From positions 16,271,314 to 16,335,313 of the forward strand of contig JBANSL010000003.1 in the NCBI GenBank assembly GCA_037127255.1: a DNA stretch of 64,000 nt, in the 5' to 3' direction. The notes under the pieces are model-generated. The model did not search any database, had not been told where the DNA came from, and saw nothing but the letters and a program-made list of their open reading frames with translations. Position 1 is the first letter of the stretch, and each line of letters opens with the position of its first letter. Source of the DNA: Persicaria tinctoria. Its lineage: Eukaryota > Streptophyta > Magnoliopsida > Caryophyllales > Polygonaceae. The position numbers were made by a program, and so were the translations under genes. This document shows positions 41,628-54,800 of the stretch, piece after piece.

Positions 41628-44271
41628 TCAAAATTGTGGCTCTGGTACAAGATTTCGGATTTGTCTAGGAAAAGAAATTAAGAAAGCGACTTTTTCTTCC
41701 ATGATTTTATCAGCTATCTTCTCTGGTCGAACGTCTAAATCCGCTTGTTGTCGTTCAGATGTGACCTCTTGTTCACGATCGTAGTGGGCCTCTTCTTTCA
41801 GAGATCCCCGAGCCCTTTCTTTAATTGCAAATATTCGGTTATGACCCTTTCCCAACGAGGATAAGTAACAGACCCTACTTTCGGCTTGCTGTCCTCGTGC
41901 TTCGCCCACCTTTCCGTCAGCGCATGGAAACTTGACGCTAAAATGATATATAGAGCATGCTATTTGGAATTTGAATAGACTTAAACGGCCCATGATAGCG
42001 TTGTAGATGGATGGTAGTCGGACCACCGTGAACTCAATCATGTGGGTTCTTCTATTCGGTGCGGTGCCTAGCGTCAGGGTCAACTCAATCGTTCCATCTA
42101 CTTCAACCTCATCTCCGGAAAAGGAGACTAGTTTTCCCGAGTAGCGATGTAGGGCGCTTTCGGCGATCCCGAGTTGCTCGAAGGCGTCCCAGTAGAGGAC
42201 GTCTACAGACGAACCTGTATCTATCATGACCCTTTTAACGGTTTTGGTTCCTATCTGCACATGGATGACCATGGGATCTGAGTGAGGCATTCTAAGATCG
42301 CGAGCATCACGGGTATCGGAGACAGAGAAGGTCAGCGTAGCATGAGCAGTGGATGCTTGTTTGACACTGGCTTCCGACAGGGGGCGTCTAGCTTCTCTTT
42401 CATAGTTTTTCCTTTCTTGATTGCTGGTACCAGATGTCGCGGGTCCTCCCGCGATGGTGTTGATGCACCCATCCAGAGGAGGAGGCTTCGGGCGATCCCA
42501 GCTGGAATGCTCAGGCCGGTTAGACGAGGATCTTGATGCAGGGGCATCCCTCGTGTCCTTGGAAGGAGGTTGATATCCTTCTCCTCTGCCTCCGTTTCTT
42601 CCTCCTCTATTCTGGGGATAAGTTCCCCTACCTCTTCCCCTAGTTGCATACTGGGGATTGTAGGGTCTCGGTGGTGCATTAGGCGGCTTATATTGTCGGG
42701 GAGGGAACTCGGGGGGACGGTGTTGCTGTGGCGTTGCTACTGGATCACCAGGATTTACTAGTGGGGCGTAAATTTAAAGGGGTGTCTCCTTTTGGGGAAG
42801 AGCTGGCGGGATCCCATAGACCGGGGGCGAGATATGGTCAGGATGAGCCATCATCACATTGGTTGGGGCCCCCAGCGGATTTGGTCCCGATCTCTGGTTG
42901 TACTGCACTTCTTGGATTAGAGGGCGCGGCGGGATGACCGGATACTGCCAAATAGGATTACGAGGTTGCTGATCCCCGAAGTTTTCCCTTCCCTGTCGCT
43001 TGTTTGGTGGCCGGTGGTAAGACAGCTGACGGAACAAAGGCTTATATTCGACAGGCCGTGAGCTGGAGCTTGCAGCTTCCATAGCGTGGATCTGCTTGGT
43101 AACGAGCTTTCTCAAAACGTCGTAGTTGGCCGGCTCTTTTCGAAATAGGCAAATTTTGAAATCTCCTTCGGCCAAATTTCCCATTAGTATCATGCTTGCG
43201 GATTCTTGGTTGAATCTCGGGATTTGTACCACCATATTAGTGAATCTGCTGGAAAAAATCTCAAGGACTCGGTCGCGCCTTGCTTGATAGAAATGAGGTC
43301 CAACATGGTTCTTTTTCTTGTGCGAGCGCTGCTGAAATGAGCGATGAATGTCCCCGACAGTTGCGCAAAGTTGTTGATGGATGATCGGGCAAGATTCGTG
43401 AACCACGTTAAAGCGACCCCACTCAGCGTGGATGGAAATGAGAGTCAATACATAGCATCATTGTCTTCGTTCATTCCCATTGCCATAGTGAATTGGTTGA
43501 GGTGATCATTGGGATCGGTATCTCCTTTGTACTTAGTGATGGAGATGTCCCTCCACCTCTTGGGGACGGGTGCCTCACGTATCTGTCTGCAAAAGGCCAA
43601 GGGGAAGGTCGGCTCAACTTTGCGAGTTTGTTCGGGTGCTTCAGGGGAGTTTGAACGCGATGACACGTTCTGGGCCTTGCCAGAACGGTCGACCCTGTTG
43701 ATATTCTCGGTGGGTTCTGGATCGGGGTTGGGAGGGCCACCAGCGGGGTTGGGGAAATGGTTGATCGTTATGGGCACTAGTCCTTGTTGTTGATAGTAAG
43801 TACGGGGGTCATGTTGGAGTGGTATCCCGTTCGCCTGTTGGTTAAAGTACATGCTTTGTGGGTAGCTCCCCGCGAAGAATTGGTATGGAGGCAGCCACCC
43901 CACATCCCGTAGGGAGCGAACAGAGGGGGTTGCGCAGTGTCCCATGTTGGTTGTTGAGGGGCGCCCTCGTTGCCGTTGTGTAGGGCTTCCTCGTTGGGGA
44001 TGGTGTTGAGGTTGATGTCGTTTGCTTCCTCGTTGTCATGGTGTTGTTGCCCAAACTCCTCTCCAAAGAGGGTAAAGTTAATGATTCCTGCAAAAGAACC
44101 CTTAAAAAAGGGAAATCAACGCGATTATCAACTTATATATCATTTATATAGAATAAAAAGGACGGAGCGATAAGAAAGGACAACATAAAAGGAATGGAAA
44201 GATAGTAATGTAAAGAAGCATATTGCTACGCGGAACCTCTCGTCGTGAAAGGTTCACACAGACGGCGCCAA
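41628..44271 (-). mobile_element. Ty3/gypsy fragment: primer site, gag and protease
   Basis: Minus-strand LTR retrotransposon piece. From the right: primer-binding site TGGCGCCGTCTGTG (complement of 44257-44270); a leader; a gag region in shifted frames (about 44090 to 42774) with FPLAFCRQIREAPVPKRW, ITKYKGDTDPNDHLNQF and a matrix/capsid-like stretch; and an aspartic protease (42290-41628) with the catalytic MIDTGSSVDVLYWDAF. Reverse transcriptase, integrase and the far LTR are missing: the fragment stops at about 41628. Frameshifts at about 43445 and 43945 break gag. The protease frame itself is open for 220 codons. Confidence 0.8.
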
Positions 44272-45000
44272 TGAAGCGTTCATGGGATTTCGCCTATACT
44301 TATTACCTCACTTATGACGACATAATGCTTTTAAAATACCTGCAAGCCTTAGCCTGATGGGACGATGATCATATTGTAAGTTTGTTAGTCCAAGCGATGA
44401 GGGTTACGAGTTTGACTCGCGATGAATTATGTTTACTGTTCAATCGTCGTCTATGGAGGAAGTTTGGCGAGGTTGTTATCCCAAAGAACGTTCTTCTCCG
44501 ACCGAGGATCTCTAGAACTCAACTCCGGGGGTTTTAAGTCCGGGGGATAATCAGAGCTCTTATGCCTTTCTTATCTCCAGAATCGGATCCCTTCCTCTGA
44601 GATCGGATGAAGGGTATTTATAGGGAAACCAAGCGAGCGGAGCTGGCAACCTCGTGGTTCTACGTAGGACACGTGTAGCGCATGCCCACGCGCTTAGGGG
44701 CATAGGCAATACACGTGGAGCCATTTAGAGCCATTTAGAGACGAGGCGCTTGAGCCAGCGAGCTGCTTGCTAGGTCTTCAGAGGCTAACGAGAGACAATG
44801 GAGAGTTAGCTCTAACTCCTATATTGGTTTTGATTCGCGAGGGGAATAAAGGTTAATATATATTGGGAGCTCTAAGCCTAGTTCTTCAGGTCCGGTTGGA
44901 TACTTTGCTTGCGAAGTGCTAATGGTGGGACCGACCATCCTTTTGCGTTGGGTGACCCATTTATGACGTAATATTCCGTGTTTATTATATAGCCTATTTT
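44272..45000 (-). mobile_element. LTR of the gypsy fragment (outer end uncertain)
   Basis: On the minus strand the LTR ends in ...CTTCA at 44272, one base before the primer-binding site. A TATA box, CCCTATAAATACCC, lies near 44615-44628 on that strand, in front of a probable R region. The outer edge could not be fixed; no TG terminus with a matching target duplication was found. Confidence 0.5.
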
Positions 45001-46439
45001 CTATGGCATCGTCATTTATAACTGTATAATGTTGAAATCAAAAGTTCTAAAAAGCTATTTACGTACATTATCAAACTGAGCTTTAGTTAAGTTTGCAGTG
45101 AGGTCAAACACTAGTTAAGAATTTCTATCCCCCGAGATCAAGAAACACAATGCCTAACACTTGTCATAAGTGGAAAAACCCGCTTGATTTCATTTAAAAG
45201 AGATTCAATCTATCGAAAGATCGATGGATTGACCAGGTGGACTAATTGTTATGAAACAATAGAAGCAGGAAAAACAAAATGGAAAATAAATATTTGAGAA
45301 AACCCTCTTTTAGATATGCCTCGACACAACACCACGACTTCAGAGGAGTCAAAGTATCTACTAAGAGACCGGATGTGAGAAGAAAGGTTAGGTAAAACCT
45401 CATAGGGTCCGCGGATATCATACACACACCTTGGGGGCGCCTGTCAGCGGATGCCTAAACCTAGCATTTACGCCCAGCTCAGGACAAGGTCAGACACGTG
45501 GCAAGCATACCCAATGACATTTGTGTTGATGATCATCTGTACAACATTTATAGTATAAAAGATGATCCCGAAGACGAGCTTTTTTTGGTGAGAGAGAGAT
45601 CCGAGAGTTAAGAGAGAGAAATAGAGCTTGAATCTCTTTGTTCATAGATTAGCCAAGCAATAAGAAGAGGCGTTGAGATAAGCAGGCTCCGCGGACTCTC
45701 ACTCAACACAATCCGCGTACCCCTTTCACTAGAGAGTCGTCTGAAGAAAGCATTGGGAGGATGGAGCGGTTTGTCTCTTTTAGGTCCCTATCATTCCTCA
45801 TCCGCGCACTGGATTCTTACGACACGAAGTACAATATGAATCTCATCTCATCCAACTAGAGACAAAGTTTGACAGATTCTCAAAAACAATATGAATCTCA
45901 TCTCAATTCTTAAAAATTACACGAAACAAATGAGATGAGTAGATGACCCAACCCCTTCCCATCCCGACATCCCGTCTATCCTCTTGTTGAATTCTACGGA
46001 TGACTATTATGCACGTGGTTTTCATGGGTTATATCGGACTTCATTTTATTTGAATTTTTTTATTTTTGGTGTGCGAGTCTTATGTAGAAATAGATAAACA
46101 TTAACGCAGGTGCATAGTACGTAGTATTTGATCTTTGTAACGAGCCAGTGGTGCAGTAGTGGGCATACCTAATTTGACAAGATGATCTCTAGTATATTCC
46201 CTACCGGCTTGTTGGGCACTCAACTCAATAGTCGGCAACACATCTGACAGCCTTGCTTTTTACAGTATTAATTTCAAATATACCTTTAAACTTTAAAGTG
46301 ACCCGTTTATTTAATTTAATTTTTATTTTTATTGTTTTATTAAGTAATGATTTGAGATCATGCAAGCCTGATTCTCGAGTAGCCAATTAATCGGTAGGTG
46401 AAAAATGCCTAAACGTACGGTAAACAGGCGCTCGAAACA
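45001..46439. other. Possible solo LTR and spacer
   Basis: No gene seen. At about 45540-45850 the + strand has a TATA-like tatagtataaaag followed by a GA-rich leader (gagagagagatccgagagtt), and further on cactagagagtcgtctg. This looks like the promoter and R region of an LTR, but no ends could be matched. The rest is unassigned. Confidence 0.25.
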
Positions 46440-47640
46440 TATGCAGAAATAAACTCTACAACAAAACGACCTAAATAAAACTACTCCCTAAAGTTGAGGA
46501 CGCCGGCGAAGAACAAAGTCAAGCACCACCGAACAGTAGCAACGCGGGCCAGTGATACAGCAGGAATCTATTTCATGTGGGTAATGCAGACGAAACTCCA
46601 AGGAAGCTCCTTCCTGGATACAAAGTCGCCCTGAAAGCACAACCCCAACCAGTCCCGAATCCGAACTCCACGATCCCAACCAAGCAAAAGAACACCAAGA
46701 GACGCCGGATGCAGAGCCACACACCGCATGTTCAATAACGTCAATGATGTTATTTTCATGCCCTTTCGGGATTTGTTCACCCCTTTCTGGAATTTAGATC
46801 AAACCATTTCGAGTTTTGGTCAAGGTCTTTCGGAAATTTGTTCAAGGCCTTGTAGAGCCTGTAATTTTATTCTATTATTATATTTATATATAAATCTAGA
46901 TAGAAAAATATATAATATAAAATAGTACATATAACTTTTTTTCGCCTTGTGCTGCTTTGGACCCAAGCCAAGTCCTTGGGCCCAAAGAAAGCATTTCGGG
47001 CCCAGATCAAGTAACATCGGACCAAGGAGCACTAAGGAAGGGAGGTTGAAGGAGAGACACCGACCAAGCCACTTGAGGAAGGGGCAAGCCCCAGCGTCAC
47101 CGGACCTCCAAACACGGCAGAGGAAGCCAATTACCCAAGGGACCAAAGCTAGAGAGGGAGAACAAGAAGAGCCCTAGATTGAAAATTCGAAGCCTAACGA
47201 ATCGGCCAAGATCGAGGAAGGCAAAAGTGAGCCAACCCAAGCCAGGAACGACTAGCGAAGGAGGAACGGGGTCGAAACGGAAAAGAATTGCGGCTAAATT
47301 GTAAAACCCCTAAATATATTTGACCAAGGAAACCCTAATACCCCATCCACCCACACAAACGAGCCATACGAGGAAGAAGAAGGGTCAAAGTGAAACAAAA
47401 CGTTAAGCAACGACGCAAGATGAGAACCAAGAGGTTGAAGCGAAGGAAGGATCTTTAGAGGAAGACGAATACGCGTTTAGATGATCGAAGCCCAAGCCAC
47501 CAACGTTGAAGACGAAGGAAACCAGGGGGATTGGAGGAAGAAACATCGGTAGGCAATCGGAGCCAAGATAGGTTGGCTGGAGCCAATTGTGGCTCCCTCT
47601 CTGTAGACTAGAGAGAGGAGAGAGCTTTCACAATATCTGT
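46440..47640 (-). other. Retroposon-like, GA-rich unassigned region
   Basis: Open frames are short and mostly low complexity. The block ccttgggcccaaag near 46974 resembles blocks in the retroposon at 20029-20774. On the minus strand the right end (agagagggagccacaattgg) looks like a leader. A LINE-related or SINE-related origin is possible, but neither tail nor target duplication was found. Confidence 0.25.
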
Positions 47641-47793
47641 TTGTTTGTTTATTTAATTTAATTAATCGTATTTGTATAATTGGTCTTTTAACATTTTTTT
47701 ATTAAACAAAATAATTAATTTTTGTAATTATATTAATAATAAAAAAAGTCTCAAATTTTGTTAATATGTCTCCTTTGTTGTGTTTGATTTCTA

Positions 47794-48273
47794 GGGTTCG
47801 TTTGGTTAAATGTAGGAATTTCAATTCCCGGGAACTTAATTCCTGGGAAATACAATTCCCGTAAATTCTACTTCCCGTGAAGTATGAAAATGTGTTTGTT
47901 TGCAAATAAATTCCCAAGAACTCAATTGCTGCATTTTGTTTGGTTGAACACGGATATTTGACAACAATTGGTTTTAAATTACCTTTATAACCTTTATATA
48001 TAAATAAATTCATTTCATTATGTGGATAATTTAGATATTTTCTTTATAAAAAATAAAAAATAATAAAAGATTGAAGGAAGAAAAGGGGGAAGTAGATCTT
48101 ACCCACCCCTTTCATGGTAAGTTGAATTCCCCCTTTTCATGGGAATTCCAATTCATGTGAATTCTAATTCCTACGTTTTTTAGTTTTTAAAATTTATACC
48201 AAACACATATATTGTAAACCAATTCCTGAGAATTTATACTTCCCGGGAAGTTAAAGTGTAACCAAATGAAGCT
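47794..48273. mobile_element. Harbinger/Tourist-like MITE
   Basis: A 480-bp element with inverted ends gggttcgtttggtta and, as complement of the right end, agcttcatttggttaca. Inner ends share cccgggaa-type motifs. CTA flanks both sides (47791-47793 and 48274-48276), which could be the three-base target duplication. No coding content. Confidence 0.65.
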
Positions 48274-49140
48274 CTAAAACACTTTATTAATACTCCAACT
48301 TTCTATATTAAATTTTTTCATTGGTCTTATTTTTTATATTATTTATTTGCTAAAATTTGAGCTATTTTTCTTTTAATTTTTTTTGAAGTATGAAATTGAT
48401 GAAGTATCATTTGTTCAAATATTGGACTGATGCCTTGATGGAATATATGTTTTCGTTCCATTATATGACTTACAATCTGAGCCTCCACAATGGGAGGGAC
48501 CCCTCCCGATTTCACTTTTTTTTTTAGATTTGGGGACCCGACCACTGTGGACAACCTTCCAAATTTTGAGTGCCTCAATATATTGGATACCTACGCAAAT
48601 CGAAAACCAATAAAACGATCACATGTGTCAACTTAATAAATGATTTCAATTTTTTATTTTTCTTAATATATTTTAATTAAAGACTAAAAAATATTAACAA
48701 TTTAATTAAAATGTTTTAAAATATTAAATTAATTATCAACTATAATTATATAATTACATTAATGAAAAAATTAAATTGTTTAATTTAATAAAAAATTTAA
48801 TTAAAATATTTTAACTTATTAAAATTAATTAGAAACTTTAATCAGTATTTTTTTTAGTTCTGGGATATATTAACAATTTAGTTTAAAAGTTTTAAATTAT
48901 TAAATCTAATTATTAAATATAATTAATAATTAAATTAATAATTTTTTGAATTGTCAAATATAATTAGAAAATATGATTAATATTTTTTAGGTCTAGATAT
49001 ATTAACAATTTAGTTTAAATGTTTTAAATTATTAAATGTAATTTTCAAATATAATTAATAATTAAATTAATAATTTTTTGAATTGTCAAATTTATTAGCA
49101 ATTTTTTGAATTGTCAAATTTATTAGCAATTTAGTTTAAA
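48274..49140. repeat. AT-rich tandem array, Helitron target
   Basis: From about 48660 a roughly 120-150-bp unit recurs, marked by ttaacaatttagtttaaa, gttttaaattattaaat and gaattgtcaaa. The array is interrupted at 49140 by the Helitron and resumes at 58993 (tgttttaaattattaaag). Upstream, ggggacccgaccactgtgg (48533) belongs to the family also seen near 398 and 493. No gene. Confidence 0.7.
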
Positions 49141-49153
49141 CTAGTGTAATACC

Positions 49154-49170
49154 CGTGCCTTGAAGGCACG
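49154..49170 (-). terminator. Helitron 3' hairpin
   Basis: A 17-base near-palindrome CGTGCC-TTCAA-GGCACG on the minus strand, followed by nine bases and CTAG. In Helitrons this hairpin marks the end of rolling-circle transfer; it is not a transcription terminator. Confidence 0.8.
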
Positions 49171-50960
49171 AGAGTTTGATCCATTTTAATTTGAACATCA
49201 TTTTATATATCTATATATATAATACTATATTAATATATTCTTGTTTATAACAAAAATATGTATAAAGTTTTTTTATAGTTTATAAATTAGTTGGAAAGAG
49301 ATACAATACAAATTTTTAAAATGATTTAATAAGGTAAAGTAGTAACAATACTCAAACACACCACCTAATATAATTGAAATAAATATATAATTATTGTCAT
49401 TAGGATAAATCTAAAAAGGAAAATATAAGCTCCCATACAAAGATTAAAAAAATCATAAACACATGATTGTGTGAATACTTTTGAAGTTATGTAGATATAC
49501 ATAACTTATTCATTATTTTCATTAGAAAGATGGCTAGAAAGAGAGGGAAATAAATAGTGAAAATAAAGGTAAGATAGTAAAAATAAAAAGATCCTAAAAG
49601 GTAGAAAAATGATCTAAGAAGCCTCATCCAAGATGTAAGATAAGCATTAGTAATGCTTGTAACTTGTAAGTCTTAAAATATTATTTATTTTTCGATAGTC
49701 ATTTAAGATGCCTAAAATAAGTAAATTGTAAGGGAAAAAAAAAACTTTTTTTTGGCTATAACTGATTTTTATAATTAATTTTTGAAATCGAGTATTCACA
49801 AATAGATTATTTTTTCTAACTTCATAAAAAAAACTTTTGCAAGCCTTAAAATATTGAAATTATAATAAGGGCCTTCTAGGTTGTATAAAATAAATATAGA
49901 TGTAAAATATCATTTTGAATTTTTTTTCCTTCAATATTTGAAGCCAAGCACCCAGAAATTAATCTTAAAAGAGTGTTTATTTATTTATTCAAATTTCACA
50001 TTTTTTTTCTAAAAATTCTTCAATTTTTGTATGTAGATCTTAAAATGTTCTTTTTTTTACTATTCCTAATAGTCATTTGATATGTTTAGAATAAATATAA
50101 TTTCTATATGAAAAAATCTTAGGTTAAAAATATAAATAGATGTCATGTAGAATGTGTAGAGTTAGTATAGATTTATTCATTTTCGATAATTATTTTTTCT
50201 TCAATTTTTGAAGGATAACATGTACAAAAATAATCTCTTCTTAAAATTAATGACGTTTCAAGAAATATTTAAACAATTTCAAGAAAAAAGATGTCTATAC
50301 CATATAATATGTAAATTTTGAAAAGAAATATGATTTTGAGAATCATTGATTTTGGCCCCTACTATCTAGCCCACCCCATCTCTCCCCATTCTACCTTTTT
50401 TCTAGCATCGACCATAACCGACCAGAAGATCGACAACCGCGTTCATCACCGCCGCACTGCCAAGGAGTGTCGGCCTTGACGACGACGAAGGAGAAGTGGA
50501 AGGTGTCGCCTTCGTACTGCTAGGGAGCGACCAATTGTATCTATTAGCTCCAAGAACTTCTATAATAGGCATCAGAAATAAAAAAATGTAAAACCCCCAA
50601 ACTGTTCATACATTCACATACCATAAACAATACCTCTACAGACAAAGAAGATATCAATTTGAAAGAGAAAAAAAAGAAAGAAAAGGAACCATATTAACCT
50701 CATAAAAGTAATTACGCAAAAGCAAAACCTAATTAAGCAAAAAATGGAGCAAGCAAACAAACAAATTGAAACAATAGACAACAAAACGGCAACAGGTAGA
50801 AGCAATTGAGCACAGAACAAGAGGGATTTTACCAGCGCATGGCGTTCACCGGCTTGAAAGGAGAATTTATGGTGGCTCCTCGCCGCCGCACCGCCAATCT
50901 GAAAACAGAAACAAATTCGAATTGTGATACAATGCGACGAAGAAGATCTGAAATTCAACC
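49171..50960. other. Helitron interior without gene
   Basis: Mostly AT-rich filler with no domain-bearing frame. A GC-richer patch at 50395-50530 (gaccataaccgaccagaaga) could be a captured gene fragment but is not recognised. The long minus-strand frame at 50614-51621 is discussed under rejected items. Confidence 0.35.
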
Positions 50961-50964
50961 ATAA

Positions 50965-51125
50965 GGTCGCAACGACCAATGCACCTTTGGTCGCAACGAC
51001 CAATATGCTTGTGGTCATTGCGACCACAATGTGGGGAAAAAAAAGAGAAAATTTGCGCCAAAGACGCAAATTTTCGGCCAAATTAGCCAAATATACACGT
51101 TTTTGTAAAATTTGCAAAAGTATAC
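50965..51125. repeat. Left arm of an inverted repeat inside the Helitron
   Basis: Carries ggtcgcaacgacc units and ggccaaattagccaaatata followed by cacgtttttgtaaaatttgc. The complement of 58485-58620 has the same motifs in the same order. The arms, about 150 bp with moderate identity, enclose the L12 fragment and the Copia element. Confidence 0.6.
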
Positions 51126-51452
51126 ATTTTATATCTTTTAACCTAATATCTCTCTCTCTACAGATCTCTTTCTCCGTCGCCCACTTCGACCAGGGCTCCC
51201 CGCCACCCTCCTTCCTCGTCCTCCACCTCCGATCTCTCTCTCCTGATGCTAGAGCATCAATATCCGCCTCTCGCCCCTCGTATCCATCAGATCTCGTCCT
51301 TCCTTTCCATCCAACTAGTCCGGCACCGGTCGGTCTCTCCCCGAAGATCAGCTCGCTCGGTCTCTCCCCGAAGATCAGCTCGCTCGGTCTCTCCCCGAAG
51401 AAGATCGGAGAACACATCGCCAGGGAGCCGGAGAGGGACAGAATGAAGACGA

Positions 51453-51606
51453 CGCTAGGGTGACGAGGCCCCGTTCCATGGCCAAGGAGTTGTCCGGCTC
51501 CGTGAAGGAGATTCTCGGCACCAGTGTCTCTGTTGGATGAACTGTTGATGGAAAGGATCTGATTGAAGGACTTGCAGGAGGAGATCACTGATGTAGATTC
51601 CCAAAA
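51453..51606 (+). pseudogene. Ribosomal protein L12 (60S) 3' fragment, captured
   Basis: The + strand reads [20 protein letters not shown], then LGTSVSVG, a TGA where the family has Cys, and TVDGKD. After a one-base shift it continues LKDLQEEITDVD. This matches the C-terminal end of cytosolic L12 (the [17 protein letters not shown] and TVDGKDPKDLQ region recalled from the family). Stop codon, frameshift and missing N-terminal part make it non-functional. It lies just before the Copia insertion, within the inverted arms, and was probably captured by a transposon. Confidence 0.8.
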
Positions 51607-51642
51607 ATTGAAGACCTCCATTTAATCTTTCTTCCTCCTCCG

Positions 51643-51835
51643 TAACAAGAGACGTTAGTCCCAGTATCCCACTAGTTCCTTAAATCTCTCAACCTCTTAA
51701 TCTCTCACCCACTCTCTTTGAATATACTCCTGTATTTTCTCAACAGCTCTCTCTTGTACTCTATATATGATTGTAATCTGATGATAAAAGATAGACAAGG
51801 AAACATTTGAAATCTCAACTACTTGTGTGCTTATA
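51643..51835 (+). repeat. Copia 5' LTR
   Basis: 193 bp, TA...TA termini, with a probable TATA box ctctatatatgattg near 51758. It promotes and starts the retrotransposon transcript. Matches the 3' LTR except at about five positions. Confidence 0.9.
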
Positions 51836-51891
51836 TGGTACCAGAGCAGTAAAAAAAAAAAATTTCCTAGCCTATCTTGTTTCCTTCATCA

Positions 51892-54800
51892 ATGGCAGCC
51901 AATACCACTCATCCCCTTCTCCTTGCTGCTAATATGGCTAATCCCAATCTCCAATTTCAAATTCCTTCGATCAGTATTAAGTTGGATCGAGACAATTATC
52001 CACTCTGGCGCACTACCGTCATCTCCGCACTCGAAACGTTTGAGTTGGAATCCTACATCCTCCATCCTCAACCCCCTGCTGAAACTCTTCCGCCCGCTGA
52101 TAATGCCGTCGGCGCTCCTGCTCCCAATCCAGAGTATGCTATCTGGAAGAAAAGAGACCGATTTGTTCTTCTCTGGATCAAATCGACTCTGTCGGAGAGA
52201 GCCCTTGCTCTGGTTGTCCGTTCCTCGTCATCCCATCAAGCGTGGACGGCGATCGAGAGCACTTATCAGGCTCAAACGAGAGCTCATCGTCTCACGATGC
52301 GCAATCAACTCCAGACTATTACCAAGGGAGCCTCCTCGATGCGTGATTACATCGACCGAAAGAGGGCTATTGCTGATGCCCTTGCCGAGAACCTCCAGCC
52401 CGTCTCCGACGAAGATCTGATCGGCCACATTCTCAATGGATTAGATGCCACGTACAATCCATTCATCACTGCTTTCATGCTGCGCGCCGATGAACTCACG
52501 GTCGACGATCTCATTGGCCACCTATATCGAGAGGAAGATCGTATTGAGCAAGACGTTGCTCGCCAAGCCCTTCCTCAGCCTCCATCGTTGCCTCCTCATG
52601 ACCCGGCACCCACCCCGGCTGCGAACACCATGTCCAGGACCGGGGGACGTTCCTATGGCTCCTCTTCTCAGGGTTCTGGCTCTTCCTCTGGACCCCGGAA
52701 CACTGAGTCTCGGCCCCAGGACAACCGTCGCCGCCGCCCCCATTGCCAACTGTGTAACAGACCTGGGCATGAGGCTCTCGACTGCTGGCAGCGCGGCAAC
52801 TTGGTTGACTATCCAGCCCGACGTCCGAACCCCAGGGACTCGCAGAAGCAGGCCAACATGACTGAATTCAGGAGCCCGTCCGCTATTGATCCGTCCTGGT
52901 ATTTCGATACGGGTGCCACGGATCATGTCTCACCGGACCAGCACCATCTCACCAAATCTGAGGAGTATTCCGGCACCGACAAGCTACAAATCGGGAATGG
53001 TAATCAATTGTTAATTTCTCATCTTGGCTCTCATTCGTTTGCTAATCTTAAGTTGCTCAATGTCCTTATTGTTCCTCGTCTAACCAAACACCTTATCAGT
53101 GTCCTAAAACTTTGTCGCGATAATAATGTTATGATGGAATTTTGGCCTAACAATTGTTGCATTAAGACCTTTCAGGGCAAAGTTCTACTCCAAGGAGACG
53201 TTAAACATGGCCTCTATCGCCTTCCATCGCCCATGTCCACTCCACCGTCCACGGCCCTCACCGCTGTCCGCTCCACCCTTCATCGTTGGCACTGTCGTCT
53301 CGGGCATCCCCATGAAGCTCTTCTTTGGCGTTTGGTTGCAACTTTCAATCTTCCGCTTCTTTCCAATAAATCATTTGATGTTTGTGATTCTTGTCAATTA
53401 GGGAAGAGTCACCGTTTCAATCTTCCTCAAACTCATGTTATTTCGCAAAGACCTTTTGATTTGATCTATTCGGGTGTTTGGGGTCCATCCCCTGTTCCTT
53501 CTTTGAATGGTAGTCGTTATTTTGTCTTGTTTATGGATGATTGCACTAAGTTTGTTTGGATTTATTTCTTACATCAAAAATCCCAGGTCCAATCCACGTT
53601 TGTGCAATTCCACGCCATGATCACCACCCAATTTCAATGTGCCATTAAGGCCATCCAAACCGATGGTGGAGGCGAATTTCGTGCCCTCATTCCGTTTCTC
53701 GTCACTCATGGCATCAACCATCGAATTTCTTGCCCATATACCCAGGATCAAAATGGGGCAATTGAACGCCGAAATCGAATTGTGGTTGAAAAGGGCCTCA
53801 CGCTCCTCGCTCAATCCTCTCTTCCTAAACATTTTTGGGAACACGCCTTCAAAACCGCCATATACCTCCACAATCGTACCATCACACCCACCCTTTCCTA
53901 CAAAGCCCCATATAAAAAACTCTACAATAAAGCACCGAATTTTGGCTTCTTAAAAACGTTTGGGTGTTTGTGTTTTCCGTTTCTCCGTCCATATCACAAT
54001 AATAAAATGGAATTTCGATCCCTTCCTTGCGTTTTCATCGGCTATAGCTCATCTCACAAAGGTTATCTTTGCTTACATATTCCATCCTCCCGTGTGTATG
54101 TGTCTCGCCATGTGGTCTTCAATGAGGACCGGTTTCCTTTCGCCGAAGTACGACCGCCCTGTGATGATTGCCCAAGGCCGTCGACGCCATCCCCACCTGC
54201 CACCCTTTCCCTACTAGACATTGCAGCCTCCCAAACTCCACACCAATCCCCGTCACCCTCGGAAGCCCCATCTACCCCGCCCCCTCTTGTGTCTCGTTGG
54301 AGCGTCTGGGGGACTCTTATGTCTCGTTGAGTGCTTCTGAGTACATGGTAGCACTAGTGGGTTTCTGGTGGGTATAGAGGGGACTTTTGGGTATAGTTTC
54401 ATCCCTTCTTACGTAAGACCCTGAGTTTGGTCTTACTCTTTTGTTACACTTTTTTGGTTTCACCACCAAAGCTATATATTTACCTATTCAGACTACCAAA
54501 ATTCCACGGCCAGCTCCCGTGCTAAACAGACCCCAACACCGCATGTTCCCTCCTATTTCCGACCCTCCGATACAAGCCGACACCCTATGGCCACAAGAGC
54601 CAGCACCAACTCTCTCAAACCCAAAGCTCTCACAGCCTCCCTTGCCCCTGACATTGAACCCAAAACTGTCGCCCAAGCAATGAAACACACCTCTTGGCAA
54701 CTTGCGATGCAAAACGAATTTGATGCCTTATTGAGGAATGACACTTGGTCGCTTGTTCCCCGTCCTAAACAGGCTAATCTTGTTGGTTGTAAGTGGATTT

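Noticed and set aside
50614..51621. 335-codon minus-strand open frame
   Set aside because: It overlaps the L12 fragment on the other strand, includes a short DNA repeat translated three times, and ends in a hydrophobic low-complexity tail. It looks like a chance frame.
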